Under the pieces are notes generated by a model. That model had not been told where the DNA came from, did not search any database, and saw nothing but the letters and a program-made list of their open reading frames with translations. The translations under genes and the position numbers were made by a program. From Lucifuga dentata (lineage: Eukaryota; Chordata; Actinopteri; Ophidiiformes; Bythitidae), in NCBI GenBank assembly GCA_014773175.1, contig VXCM01001457.1, forward strand, positions 1,776 through 65,775: 64,000 nt of DNA. Reading direction: 5' to 3'. This document shows positions 10,770 to 22,949 of this stretch, piece after piece. Positions within the stretch are counted from its first letter, which is position 1. Each line of letters starts with the position of its first letter.

Positions 10770-12172
10770 CTGCGTTTAGCTAGCTGCTATTAGCAATGGA
10801 TTTGGTTATGTCTTTTAATTTTTATAGTGCTTTTATCAGTTTCGGTTATTTAATTCAAACACAGTATATACTACGGCTGATACAGTATGTGTGTTGCTCC
10901 AGAAATCATGGATATGCCACGGATCCTCTGCCAGCCTATAGATAGTGGCACCATATTTATATTAAGAACTTTACATTTTGGTTCATAACTGCTGATGACC
11001 ACAAAGAGGTAGAATTATTATTTGACTGGATTTCTTCAGGATGAATCTATCAGGATACACAATTTTTAAATATATTTAAAAAAAAAAACAGTGAAAAATA
11101 CTATTGCAATCTTCTCCTGAATCAACAGTAAAATTTCTATGACATGCATATATCAACTTTGAATGATCTTGCAAAATTTGAAAGCATTTTAAATAAAGTC
11201 TGTAACTGCGGTGAAGCATCTGACTCGCTTGAAATTTTGAACAATTCGTCTTGTATGCAGCCAGAATATTCTTAAACAGGATTTAGGCATTCTCCTAAAT
11301 AAGTTGGCCATCAGCTAATCATCATGACTGTGTGGATGCAGATCAGGATCCAGATGTAGATTTTAAATTTCAGAAAAATTTCTATTTTTAAAATAACAGA
11401 CTTGATTGTACAGCCTTGGTAGGGGTGTCTACTTTCTGGGATAAAAATGGCCTGCTTTACTGTTTTATGCCCTTTTAACTTAACAGCTGGACTCAATTGT
11501 ATGAAAACTCACTTTAACTATAGACAGATAAGAGATATGTATATATACTAAACAAAAATCTTTCTACTGCATACAGCTGAGAATTCCTGATGCACTACAG
11601 CCAACGCAAGTGAAAAGTGAAATGTCTGTTTGTACTCAAACAGAAGACAGAAAGGAAGCAGGGTACATTTGAGAATCCCAGTTTTGTGCTCAAACATGCT
11701 TTCTTGTTGCGCTGCAGGACTAATGCAGGACAGACTCAGGATAGATGCTGAATTAGATACTTTTGCTGACACTGCTGCTATTTATTTTCATTTCATTCAG
11801 TCCGCCAGCATTTGCTCAAGCCAGTGTCATTCATTTACACAGCCCTCAGATCTGTCTTCCTCTCTGTGTGGCAACAGGCTGTTAACAGAGTCGATCCTGA
11901 TTCATTGCATCATAGACAAGCTGAGCGGCCTCGCTTGTTAAAGTGTCAGTGGATTGTTAACAGGGGGTCATAAAGAGACCAGTAAACAGGGTAGCAAAAC
12001 ACCAAGAGAGAGTGTGTGTGTGTGTGAGTGTGTGTGAGACCTGATCCCGGGTCAGCGGTGCTGTAGAGGATCAGCGCTCTGATGACCTCAGCACCTCTGT
12101 GTGGCAGCAGGTTACTGCGCGGTTACCAAGAGGAGGGCGAGTGTTTGGAGCCAAAGCAAATACATAATGTGG

Positions 12173-12222
<50 letters not shown>

Positions 12223-14210
12223 TTCAGTAAAACAGTGCATGTGAGCTTCATTTTTGCACTTTCAGGTAAGACGAACACGTTAAAAACATGCACCGGGGCT
12301 GTTGCAGCATGTGTTGTTACTGAGTCTGTTCACACTTAAAAATGAAAGACTTGGCACGGCTTCGTTATGACTTCAATCCACACTCCCTCTGTAGTGGATA
12401 GGGCCGCACCAGCATCAACAACAACAATAAAAAACAGATACACGCCTGTGTGGGAGGGAGAGGGAAAAATAAAAGAGAAGGAGGTATTTGTGTTTGTAGC
12501 AGCTTAGAGCTCGGTTCAAGGTGAAACTTCTGGAAAAACCTCCTCTGGCAACGATTCGCCAACAGGACCACCGAGCATGAGAGGGAACACATCGGGTCCA
12601 AAGCAGGGGTCCTTACTGCTCTCTGTTAGAGATGATTAATGGTTGGATGAAGTTACAACCATCCACAGCAGCTTGTTGTGTAGATCAGAGCGCCCCCCGC
12701 TGCTTCTGTTGCACATGTATGTCGCCTGAGTGAAATGCAAGCAGCTGAGACCTGCTTCTAACGTTACAGGAGGCAGAAAGAGCCTGTTAATTATGAGCCT
12801 GTATGCCTAATAAAGGAGTTTGTCATGGAGAGTGAGACAGAGATGAAAGTTTGTCTGTTCCAATTGGTTTTTCTCTCTCACTCACACACACACACACACA
12901 CACACACACATAAGCACAAGACACCCACAGACTGAAAAAGGCACCTGTGAGACATCATTGAGAGTCAAACAATTTCAATTTGCGTCAAACATGCTCACAC
13001 ACTGCCAAAAAAAATTGGTGTGTGTGTGTGTGTGTTTGTTGGGTGAATAGCTGAGGGTGATTTATCATCAGTGTCTTTGTCTTTCCCATATAAGTCATGG
13101 CCCAGGCTGTGTGTGGCAGCCAGCAGGTCACCAGAGGTTCGTAAGTGCTCGGTCGCTATGGATGCCTTCAAGCCACAGTTCTGAGTGTGTGTGTGTGTGT
13201 GGGCCTGTTATTGTCCATATAACATGCAGCATTATGGACACCCTGGAGTCATAAAGCTGCATTTGCAAACAGCAGATTGTCATGGCTGCACAAAAAGAAC
13301 TCAGTCAGCAGAGGTCAGCACAAAGTAGACGGATTTAAACATGAGGAGAGGATGCTGTGTAAGTTCCTGTCTACCCTGTGTGTGTGTCGTAGATGAATGT
13401 GTATGATTCCTAACCTTAACATTCCGAACATTAACGTGCTGTTCTTAGCTTGTCGCTGGAAATCACAGTTACAGTTAAGATTTGATACAACTGAAAACGT
13501 TGTGCAGCATCCTCGTTTTCAGTGTCATTTTGTTGTTTTTATGCTCCCAAGTTGCCACAGCTACAAGCAAACCACAAATGTCAATGTGTGTGAAGTGTGT
13601 GTGTGTGTTTGTTTAGATGTGTGAAGTGGAATGCAGACTTCTGGGAGGATACTTAAGGGAAAGTTTGCAAGGTCATCTCAATTTGCCAGGGGTGATCCCA
13701 GGTTAATCCATCACTCATTAGCTCCCACAGATAAGACCTCGAGTCGGGGGAGGGGCAGAGAGTCCATACTTTCTCTCTTTATGCTTTGTACACATTATAC
13801 ACAAGGAAACCTGCTACGCTCTTGCTTACTCTCTTTCTTAAGACAATAAAGAGAAACGGAGAGCGTCGGACGGAATAAAGCCCTCCTTCTTTGCCCAACA
13901 CTTCCCTTCCTCATTAAACCCTTCCCCTTGCTGGCTTTGCTCCCTCTGGGACAATACAGCCAATTAATTAGGCTTGGTTTCCAGCCGAGAGGAGAGAGAG
14001 AGACTCAGAAAGCACTCGCCTCGGCTCATTTAGCTCCTCTGATCAAGGTCCATTATGGAGAGAGGAGAGGGAGTAAGAGACATAGGAAGAGTGAAGGACG
14101 GTGTGAGAGAGAGAGAGAGATAAAGACAGAGAGAGGCTCTTGACTCAGGGTGCTATCCATTATTTAAATAGCCTCCAAAGCTGCTGGGTCTCAGGGTTGC
14201 AAGATCAGGG
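10770..14210. other. Intron 1 segment with microsatellites only
   Basis: No gene or transposon ends were recognised. It contains (GA)n at 12176-12218, (CA)n at 12882-12910 and short TG runs at 13018-13036 and 13184-13200. Open frames in it are short and have no recognisable domain. Confidence 0.55.
12176..12218. repeat. (GA)n microsatellite
   Basis: Uninterrupted run of about 21 GA units. Confidence 0.95.
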
Positions 14211-14227
14211 CTGCCTATACTATATGC

Positions 14228-14252
14228 TGTGTGTGTGTGTGTGTGTGTGTGT
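14228..14252. repeat. (TG)n microsatellite
   Basis: About 12 TG units, followed at 14285-14294 by a short C-run. Confidence 0.9.
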
Positions 14253-14529
14253 ATGTTGTGGGGGTCCTCAGAAGCTGTGGGAACCCCCCCCCCCAGCTGG
14301 ATAAGTCATTAAGTTCCTGCATGTGTCCCTGCTCAGCTTCTCATAACAAAAAAAGCCCATATCAGCAGAGGATGACAAAGCAAACAAATGGGCCTAATTA
14401 TGGGGATGGATAAGGGAAATTATAAGGAAATTGAGTCATTGCTGGTAATATTTGTGTTATGATATGATATTTGCTGGCCCCTTAGTGGTCTTCATGGTGA
14501 AATAAACGGGTCCCTTCGTGTTTTCTCTC

Positions 14530-15097
14530 TTAAAGTCACATACTGGTGATTCTGCATGGTTAAGCAGCAATAAATTCAACCCACATACACGTTACATGCA
14601 TTTTCCAAAACATACTGCTGGAGCGGTAAATGTAATGTAATAGAATTGTTTTTCCTGCCTTCCAGTGTCAGTGGTTTCAGTTCAGTCCAGCACTCTATTA
14701 AAATCAACTTAGAGACTTGAAATGTGTTTGCGATAGGTAATCCATCACAGCTAATTAAATATTCTTATTATTTTTTTCTTATTATTTTACTAAATTTAAC
14801 CAATCCAACATGGAGCTGCATGGAAGAAAATGTATGTCTCCACTGGGAAATATAGTCCCAGGAGAAGATGGCTTTTACAGGGAAATTAAAAATAACCATG
14901 CCTTCTACGTTCAGACTTGTGTGCTAGCAGAAACACTGAATTTCAAGGTGGGTGTATTACCTAAACTGATTTAGAAAGATTAGGAGAGAATAACATGAGA
15001 ACTAAAATGTGGTTTTATGCTTTGGAAAATGATGGGCAGTAAGGTAATGTGTGCTGGTAGTATTTATTGCATGAAGATCACCAGTATGGCCCTTTGA
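14530..15097 (+). mobile_element. TTAA foldback element, copy 1
   Basis: It starts TTAAAGTCACATACTGGTGA and ends CCAGTATGGCCCTTTGA, a diverged form of the family ends TTAAAGGACCATACC / GGTATGGTCCTTTAA. The shared interior includes the blocks TTCAGTTCAGTCCAG, CCACTGGGAAATATAGTCCC and AAGGTGGGTGTATTACCT. It belongs to the more diverged subgroup, with 20979, 46812, 48504 and 52837. No coding capacity. Confidence 0.8.
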
Positions 15098-15256
15098 GCT
15101 AAGAACTGGAACTGTATGACAGAGAGAAAATCTTGGCCTCTGTCTTGATCTCCCTCTCTGTCTCTAACCCTAAGAGACATTGAAAATGATTATAACCAGG
15201 ACTCTACAGATATCCAGATGTTCATGTGATAAAAAGAAGCAGAAGAAGCGTTTCAC

Positions 15257-15389
15257 CCTCATACACTCCGGAGTTTTTGGAGCTCCCCTCCCCTATTTTT
15301 GTTGGGTTTTTTTTTTCCTTCTNCCTCATACACTCCGGAGTTTTTGGAGCTCCCCTCCCCTATTTTTGTTGGGTTTTTTTTTTCCTTCT
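15257..15389. other. Assembly artefact: 66-bp unit duplicated across an N at 15323
   Basis: Positions 15257-15322 and 15324-15389 are the same sequence on either side of one N. This pattern recurs at other Ns in the window and suggests an unmerged contig overlap. Confidence 0.85.
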
Positions 15390-15590
15390 CATATTTTCTC
15401 CTGTACGGTCAGGACAGGTTGTTGGCGGGAGATGAAAGTTGAGGTGGAGGATGAGGAACAGCCAACAGGAGATGATCCTCCTGACTTCCACAGTCTCTGA
15501 GGAAGACAGAAAGGGTGGAGTGGAGAAAGAAAGACAGATAGAAAGATGGAGCCTGGCCAGAGGTAGCTATGAGTGAGAGGTTTGCTCCTG

Positions 15591-15668
15591 TTCTTCTTCT
15601 TCTTCTTCTTCTTCTTCTTCTTCTTCTTCTTCTTCTTCTTCTTCTTCTTCTTCTTCCTCCTCCTCCTC
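15591..15668. repeat. (TTC)22 array followed by (CTC)n, polypyrimidine tract
   Basis: Twenty-two TTC units (15591-15656) run into CTC units. The whole strand segment is pyrimidine only, so it is a mirror-type homopurine/homopyrimidine tract of the kind that can form triplex DNA. It accounts for the poly-Lys, poly-Leu and poly-Phe frames seen there. Confidence 0.97.
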
Positions 15669-15699
15669 ACCTTCTCCTGCTCAGCCATGGGGAAATGGC

Positions 15700-18090
15700 A
15701 ATGTCAACAGCAGCTGACATCAACTTTGTTCCTGCTCATAATTTGTGGATTTATGGATTTTTTTTTCCCTTTAAATGATGACTTTATGCAGAAATGTCTA
15801 TCTTTTTAGCTAAACCTGGATCCAGCTATTTTTTTTTTTCACAGTTACTAATAATTGCAAATATTGATTTAAAATTACTCTGTTTTTGGTGCCAAAAATG
15901 TGAGTATGTGAGAATATTAGTACTTCAGTGTTCTCTACTTCCTGTAGCTCCTTCAAAATAAATGTCTACCGGTGGTGTGCTGGTCAGAAGCTTTTAATGT
16001 GAAGCAGCAGTAGAAAGTGTTCAGCTGATAATACCAGTATCTTAACAATGACATCATCAGCTGAGGTCAGGGAAACTGCATGATGTGATCACAATTCTGA
16101 TCCACAGAGTATTTGAAATGCTATGGTCAAAACAAAGGTAGTTTAACTGCAGTAAAGTTTATAGTGTAAAGTGATTTAATGGTTTTCAGGTGTGGATATT
16201 TGATAAGCATTTCACGTAAAACAAACTCTATTGCAGCTATGGTTTAGCATTAGCCACATGTAGCCCTCTGTGGTTCGAGATAAATCAATGGATTGTCTCA
16301 TAGCTGATTCGAGACCAGTGTGGATCATGTTCACACCAGTTCGTTTGGAACCGGACTGAGACCTCTTTCTCAAAACGGTCTTGGTGCGGTTTTTTTGGTC
16401 CAAACACTACTTTATTGTCTTTATTGTTTATGGATTCCCATTAACTCCTGCTTCAGCGGTCACTAATCTTTCTGGGGACCACAATTTTAAAATACAAAAC
16501 TTGATAAGCAAAAATAGAATTAAAACATTCAAAAGAAGAAATCTGATAATCGCATAATAATAATACAATTACTACTACGATCGCTGCAGTCAGACCTGCC
16601 CAAACGAACCAAAGTCTGATTGAATCTCACCCCTTCAAACCTTTTAAGTCTTAAAACCATACAAGAAATGACCCTCCACTGAGACTCCCGAGATTCAGCA
16701 GAACCCACTGATAAAGAATTGATATGTCGTCTCAGAATGGCAGGAAACTGTTTTCAGATACCTAGAAGTTGAGCTGATAAAGGTCAACATACGCTCTTCT
16801 TTAACGCCTCCAGTCTCCTTAACCTGCAACAGCTCCTATTTAATTACAGCAAGCAGTGGAGTTTCCACTCTTATAAAGACTATTTGGTTTCTGTGTGGGG
16901 TTTCCATAGCAAAGCGCGGGAAAATGAAATGAACCCAGAGCCCGAATAACAAACAAGGTCAGAAAAAAATTAAGAATGAGGCGATGGCAAATGAAGATAG
17001 AGAGAAAAGAGAAACACAAGAGTGGGGCTGAGGGGAAAAGAATAACAGTAGCTCGTGTTTGGGTTGCCATATGCTGCCGTGGCCTCTGACCTCATCAGAA
17101 GTTACACTTTTCTTGCCAACACAATGGATTTCATATTTTGGATTACAATAGGCATGTGTTGATGATGAACTCAGAATGACATGAAAATTGATAGTCAAAA
17201 CAGGTGTTGTATGAAATTTGCAACCACCTAGATACAATTTTTGACAACAGTATCGACTTGATCAAATCCAATGTCCTGGATCAGGCCTTTTCAGGGTTTT
17301 TACTGCTTTATGCAGCTGCAAGAGAAAGAGGTAGAAGTATTTTCTGAAGTCATTTTCATTAGATTAAGTTTAAGTGGCCTATTTGATAATTATAGCCAAT
17401 TTTCCTGGCCCACCGAGCAGCACAATCATTCTGTAGCTGGGAGTCAATCTCCTGCCAGAGCAAATATAAAGGAATATCTATTGAATCAATAGCACATTGA
17501 AGGTAATATTATTCTTGACATAAATTACACAACCACTTAGGTTTCACTGGAAAGCATCGAGCATTCATCAGCCAGTGAGGCTACGATACTCAGACTGTTT
17601 GGAAATCTGATGCAGCAAATCATTTCTTTCATCTCAATAGGCCTGAACTGATAATCGTTCTCTTCCTCTTTTACACATGCCATCTCCAACAACTATAGCA
17701 ATAAACACAACTAGAATTAACTTTATCAAGTGATATCGTTACTGTGTTCAATATCTACTGTATGTAATAACTTTAATTTATCTAATCAAGAATCAGTGAG
17801 TCTGTAGATGTTTAGCAGCTTATCCTGTCTTCTATCTTTGTTCCTTATGTGCTGTAATTCCTCTCAATTTTTGTATCAGTTTAATTCTGTTAAAGTAGCT
17901 GTTTTTTTCTTTGTTTAAAACAAAATTTCTTAAACTCTGTCTTTGTCCAGCCATTGTTCCAACCCAGAGAACTTTATTTTCAATTCTAGCAAGTGTTCAA
18001 GTGTTTCCAGTAATATCAAACATGGGAAAATGCATATAAAACAAGCATGACATTGAAAATATTTCAATTTGAGATGAGGATTTATGATGT
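15700..18090. other. Intron 1 segment with one probable repeat
   Basis: No gene recognised. Apart from the repeat at 16250-16420, the sequence looks unique. Confidence 0.5.
16250..16420 (+). repeat. Dispersed repeat; inverted partner at 25860-26080
   Basis: The block containing GGATCATGTTCA, GGAACCGG and CTCAAAACGGTCT matches, in reverse complement, the blocks at 25988-26055. The class is not clear; I suspect a non-autonomous DNA transposon. Boundaries are approximate. Confidence 0.55.
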
Positions 18091-18098
18091 CTAGGGAT

Positions 18099-18909
18099 TA
18101 GGGCTGTGCCATGTAATATCACTCATGATAATACCAATTTAATTTTTATATGATACAAATTTGTCATATTGCAGCATGATGATGAGCTGATGAATGTTCT
18201 CATCATGCGCAACAAGAGGAAAGAAAATGAGCATGCCCAAAAGTAGAAGGTCAGTGCCTGATGAATTAGTTCCTCTGATGTTTGGAAATGGTTTGGCTAC
18301 AGGACTAACTGGCTAAGAGCTAAAGGTGGAAATATAAGAACTTTGTTTCTCTACCTGAAGCAGAAACTCTGGTGAAGACCAGGAAAGTCACAAGTCAGGT
18401 GAGGAGAACCAGTCAGCTGGTATATGATGCAAAACAACCAGGCAAGGATGCTAACTGAGTCAAGCACAGCTTAGCTGAAGTGTTAGCTAGTTGTACTTTT
18501 TTTTCACTTGTATGTATGCACACATATACATGTATGACTGGTGTTAGCCTAGCCACTACATATTTAAATGCAGCATCATAGAGGCTATTTAGCACTGGAG
18601 GGAATATCACAACCTGCCAAAGATCAGCTCTTGAGCCATCATCAATAATTTTATTTGGTGATACTATTTATGTTTTATACGGTAGTGAAGGCTAACATTA
18701 ATTTAATTTGAGGTATTTTAGGTATACAACCTAAAATATTATAGGATTTAATTTACACTTTTACTAAAGACACAAACTACTGCGCCTGCTTTTTGCAATA
18801 ATGAATTCAACATTTTTCAGCGTTACATTTTTCAAATCATCTTGAATATCGTTATCGCAAAAATGCCTTGAGATATTATATTATTTTAAGGCTATACCAC
18901 CCATCCCTA
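18099..18909 (+). mobile_element. hAT-like DNA transposon relic, + orientation
   Basis: The ends are TAGGGCTGTGCC on the left and the inverted form of TAGGGATGGGTGG on the right. The 8 bases outside each end, CTAGGGAT and CTAGGAAC, agree at 6 of 8 positions, as expected for a decayed 8-bp hAT target duplication. The interior matches the inverted copy at 5079-6894, including the decayed BED-like block (GATGAATTAGTTCCT, AATGGTTTGGCTACA). It lacks the Harbinger-like insertion found in the other copy. Confidence 0.75.
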
Positions 18910-20152
18910 CTAGGAACTGAATATTTTGCCAGTTATAAGCATCACAGTATAAATTCAACAAAGTCTGGAAACATGATACAATAAGCAACAAGTTTTTCTA
19001 AATTTACAGGAAAGTAAGAAGAAATTTAAGGGGAAAATTAAGAGTTTAAGATCTTAATCAACACTTTTAGCTTAAGATCTTAACCCAGAGAAATTGGCCA
19101 CGTAGCCTCTTCAATCAGCCAGCAGTTGAAGACTGTGTATAGTAGCTACTGCTGTCTTCCAAAAAAGGTTGAACTTTCAGCCCAGCCTTGTCTGAATAAA
19201 TCCTCATTTGATATGAGACATTAAAAATAATGAGGCGTCCACCCTCCCTCCTTTAATCTTCGGTGTGAGAGGGGGCAACAATAAATCCCCTCATTTCCCT
19301 CCCTGACAGCATGAACGCTGCATTTAGACAAAGGTTTTAACCTGCTGTTTGGTTTTTCTTTCCACTACCACCAGCTACAATCTTTCTTCCTTCCTTCCCC
19401 ACTTCCAGCTTACACTTGCTATTATCTTATAAATAACGACATTGTCTATTGTCACATTATTAGCACCGCAAAATTGTGCTTTTATGCAGTGTTTGCTCTC
19501 AGTGTGTGTCAGCAGTTTGCTTGCTCTGGCAAAGACCAGTCCTCCCTCACTAATTGCCTTCCACCGATGACTTAATTACGATGAGGTTTTGGGTTTCTGG
19601 ATCAGAGGGGTCTCTTTTTCTCCGTCTCTACATCCCCAACTGTATCCTTCCTGCCTGAGTCAGAAGTGTCACATTTGGTTACCAGATTTGAACTGCTGCA
19701 ATTTTTGCTAGAAAACAGTTTCCTCCAAAAAAGAAAAAGAAAAAAACACAACCTTGAAGGGCTACTGTTCCAACATTGTAATTAGAGCTTGCGATGTATA
19801 TGTGTGTGTGGATACACGTGTGTGCATGCATGTGTGCACAGTGTTTTATTCGTGCTGAGCGGCAGGCATGATGCCATGGCAGAGGAGTGTGGTAAATGTG
19901 GTTCTGGAGTCAGTACAGTAAAAACATCTTGGCTCCATCAGTGTCAGAAACAATCAGCAAGGACCAAACCAGCTGCCACACTGACGTTTCTACAGAACCT
20001 CTTCCACTATAGGACTGCAGTAATGATCATCTTCTCTGAAACCCAATGAAACTGAACAGCATTATCGGTAGACTCACATTTAATAATGTGTGGTGGTTGA
20101 AGTCAGTGTATCAATTTGATAACACCAAAATGACCAAAAAATGACCAATCAG

Positions 20153-20971
20153 TGGCCCAGATTCATAAGTGTTAGCATATGATTTACCGCATCACTATGT
20201 GCAAATATCATGGAGCAACCACGTTACCTCATTCATAAAGGCCTGTTACCAATATATTTTAACGTTTGCCTTGAAAGAGGCATTACTGTAATATTTCCTT
20301 ATTTACATGATGCGGTAACTATTCATAAAACAAACCCACATGCAAAAATTAAGACCTGCTTCATTCTGGTGGTAAATTTCAGTGGTATGAAATCTGGGTG
20401 ATGTTTAAAACTGTATTTGCCTTACGTGTTAGTGATCAATAACTTTGATAAACTCACTCAGCTGATCAGTCAGGTTTTAAATGGTGAGTTTTGATCTGAT
20501 TTGAGACACGTTCAGGTGCTGTATTCATTCATAATCTCACCTGCTGCGCTGCGCAAGTTTGAGTTCCTGACACACATATGGAGGCTAATATGCACGTTTA
20601 TCTGTTATTTTTTGTCAGTCTCTTAAAATGAGGCTCTCTAAAGCAGAATGTATGTTTCCTTTGCTGGTTTGTGACTTTAAAACCAAATGAATCAGGATAA
20701 ATGGTGGCTTGTAAATATGCAGCAGCTCATTAACGCGCTGATCTTCATTGGCTTTTACCTGTCACACCTCACAGCAACNAAATATGCAGCAGCTCATTAA
20801 CGCGCTGATCTTCATTGGCTTTTACCTGTCACACCTCACAGCAACGCTATCTTCATGTGACAGCAGTATGCTGATTATCATAGGAGAAGTTTTATGAATG
20901 AGCTTCAATTATCACAGCGCACATTTAGGTCAACGCTACACCATAGCACCATTTTTTATGAATCTATCCCA
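20153..20971 (+). mobile_element. Non-autonomous DNA element with GATTCATAA ends
   Basis: The left end TGGCCCAGATTCATAAGTG and the inverted right end TGGGATAGATTCATAAAAAA form imperfect terminal inverted repeats. Near its right end, the inverted form of CTGTGATAATTGAAGCTC matches the left part of the element starting at about 63024, so it is a dispersed family. No transposase is visible. It contains a 66-bp artefact duplication around the N at 20779. Confidence 0.65.
20713..20845. other. Assembly artefact: 66-bp unit duplicated across an N at 20779
   Basis: 20713-20778 and 20780-20845 are the same sequence on either side of one N. Confidence 0.85.
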
Positions 20972-20978
20972 ATACCTC

Positions 20979-21364
20979 TTCCTACCTTACAGACTGCCAT
21001 TGGTTTCAGTTCATTCCAGTACATATTAAAATCATCTTGTTGACACTTGAAATGTGATTGAGAAAGGTAAACCATCACATCGAACACTATGCCTATTCAA
21101 TTTTTTGTTGAAGTAACTTCATCCAGTGATCCAATATGGAGCTGCATGGAAACAATGTATTCCACCATGGAATATCATGCCAGGAGAAGACTGCTTTTAC
21201 CAAGAAATTAAAATGACCATGCCTCATAGGACAACTAAAATACGTTTTTTTTTTTTTTTNTTTTTTTTTTTTATTTTGGAAATTAGATGTCAGTGACGTA
21301 ACGTGTATGAGAGGATAGTATTTATTGGGCTTAAACATGCAGAATCTCCGGTATTATCCTTTAA
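20979..21364 (+). mobile_element. TTAA foldback element, copy 2, left end missing
   Basis: Only the right two thirds of the family is present: it begins at the ACAGACTGCCATTGGTTTCA block and ends GGTATTATCCTTTAA. It directly abuts the right end of the element at 20153-20971. A poly-T tract with an N at 21260 lies inside. Confidence 0.75.
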
Positions 21365-22018
21365 TAGTGTCTTAATTAAAACATATTTGATCATGTAAAT
21401 GAAAGACATTTCCTGGTGTAGTACTGTATTTTACTTACAAGCATTTATTACACTGTGTGTAGCTTTGTGTACTGTCAGGTATAGTGAGCATTGATATTCA
21501 TATAGGAGAACAGATACACCAACTATCATGGTACCATTTCTCCACTGGAGGTATCCATGGAGACTGACTGAATGCTGTAAGGGGGTTGCAGCTGGATCAT
21601 TTACTTCTTCTTGGTACGAAAAATCAAATCCATCACTCAGGACCTGAAATGATTGATAGCTGCTCTGAAAAAAAAGTGTTCAATCTGCATTTATGGCATC
21701 ATTTTCCTGGCTTTGGATTTATTGTATGACTGGTGATAGCTGAGCTAATACTCAAATATAGCTCAGACTTCTTTTTGGATCACAAAGAAAACGTGCTATG
21801 AAGGTGCATATGCATGCACACTACAGACATATTTTGATCTTTTGGATCCTCTTCTTCTCTTTGAAATGTACTACACCATTTCTTCTCTTTGCTCCCTTAC
21901 ACTTAACTGTGCATGTTTCATGAATACATGAATAGTTGCCCATGATTTCATGAATACGCAACTATTTTATTTTGCTCATGATTAAAGTCTATCCTATAGT
22001 AGTTCTTCAAAAAGCCGC

Positions 22019-22407
22019 TTAAAGGGGACATATTCTACAGATTTCTATGTACTTATCAATGCTTTAATTTGTATTTAAAAAAAAAAAAAACACTGATCCA
22101 CTTTAACTCTGCCTTGCTGCAGTAACACTGTGCACACTGAGTGAAAACAGACTATTTTAAGTACTGTCTCTTTAAAGCCCCCTCCTCTGGGTGTTTCAAA
22201 AGAAGTATGTTACATTTTACAACATATTACGGAAATAAAGGACCAATCAAAAACAAAGGTTTCAGGGCAGTTCAGGACCTACAGTTTTTTCTTATTGGAA
22301 ATATTTCTATAGGCATGAACCTCAAGTTAATTATTCAACACAACACATAATATTATATTATATTATCATAAAAACGAGGGGAAATAAATGGCCTATGTTC
22401 TCTTTAA
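22019..22407. mobile_element. Second TTAA-ended inverted-repeat element
   Basis: It starts TTAAAGGGGACATA and ends with the inverted form of TTAAAGAGAACATA, giving terminal inverted repeats of about 14 bp with TTAA at both outer edges. The interior differs from the TTAAAGGACC family. No coding content. Confidence 0.65.
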
Positions 22408-22920
22408 TGTTTGTACTGTAAGATTGTGGGTGAAGGAGATTATGATATTCCACTTATTTTTCAAAAAGACTGGTCATTGCTAATGACTCATCATTAATCA
22501 TATCCTGTAGCATGTAGGTAACACTGTGGATCTGTCACTCACTGGTGTTCCCTTTCCATCACAAATCCTCACTAGGTTGTAATTTGTTACTCATGCCTAT
22601 CCCAGCCAGTATTTCATACATCTTGTTCACTGGTTCTGTATGCTGTAATCTTGACACCGGCTTTGCTGCCAGAGCCTGGCAAAGTCTCTTTCTATGTGAG
22701 CTCATCTCTCTCCACATGCAGCTCCACTCTCCACTACCTTTTCCAAGAAAATCGCCTGAGCCGTGGTAGAAGCGTCAGCTGGCTTCACACTCCATTAGCC
22801 ACCCTAAGCATCTCCACGGGCCAGGCTTTGAAGGCCAGGACAAGGGTGGAGAAAACACAGGCTGCTACAGCAACAAATGATTTCCCTCTGCCCTCACACT
22901 CTCAAAGGTACGCTGAGTCA

Positions 22921-22948
22921 TAAAAAAAAAAAAAAAAAAAAAAAAAAG
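22921..22948. repeat. Poly-A tract
   Basis: A run of about 26 A. No LINE or SINE body was recognised upstream of it. Confidence 0.9.
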
Positions 22949-22949
22949 A

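Noticed and set aside
15389..15809. Poly-Lys, poly-Phe and poly-Leu frames on both strands
   Set aside because: Produced by the TTC array.
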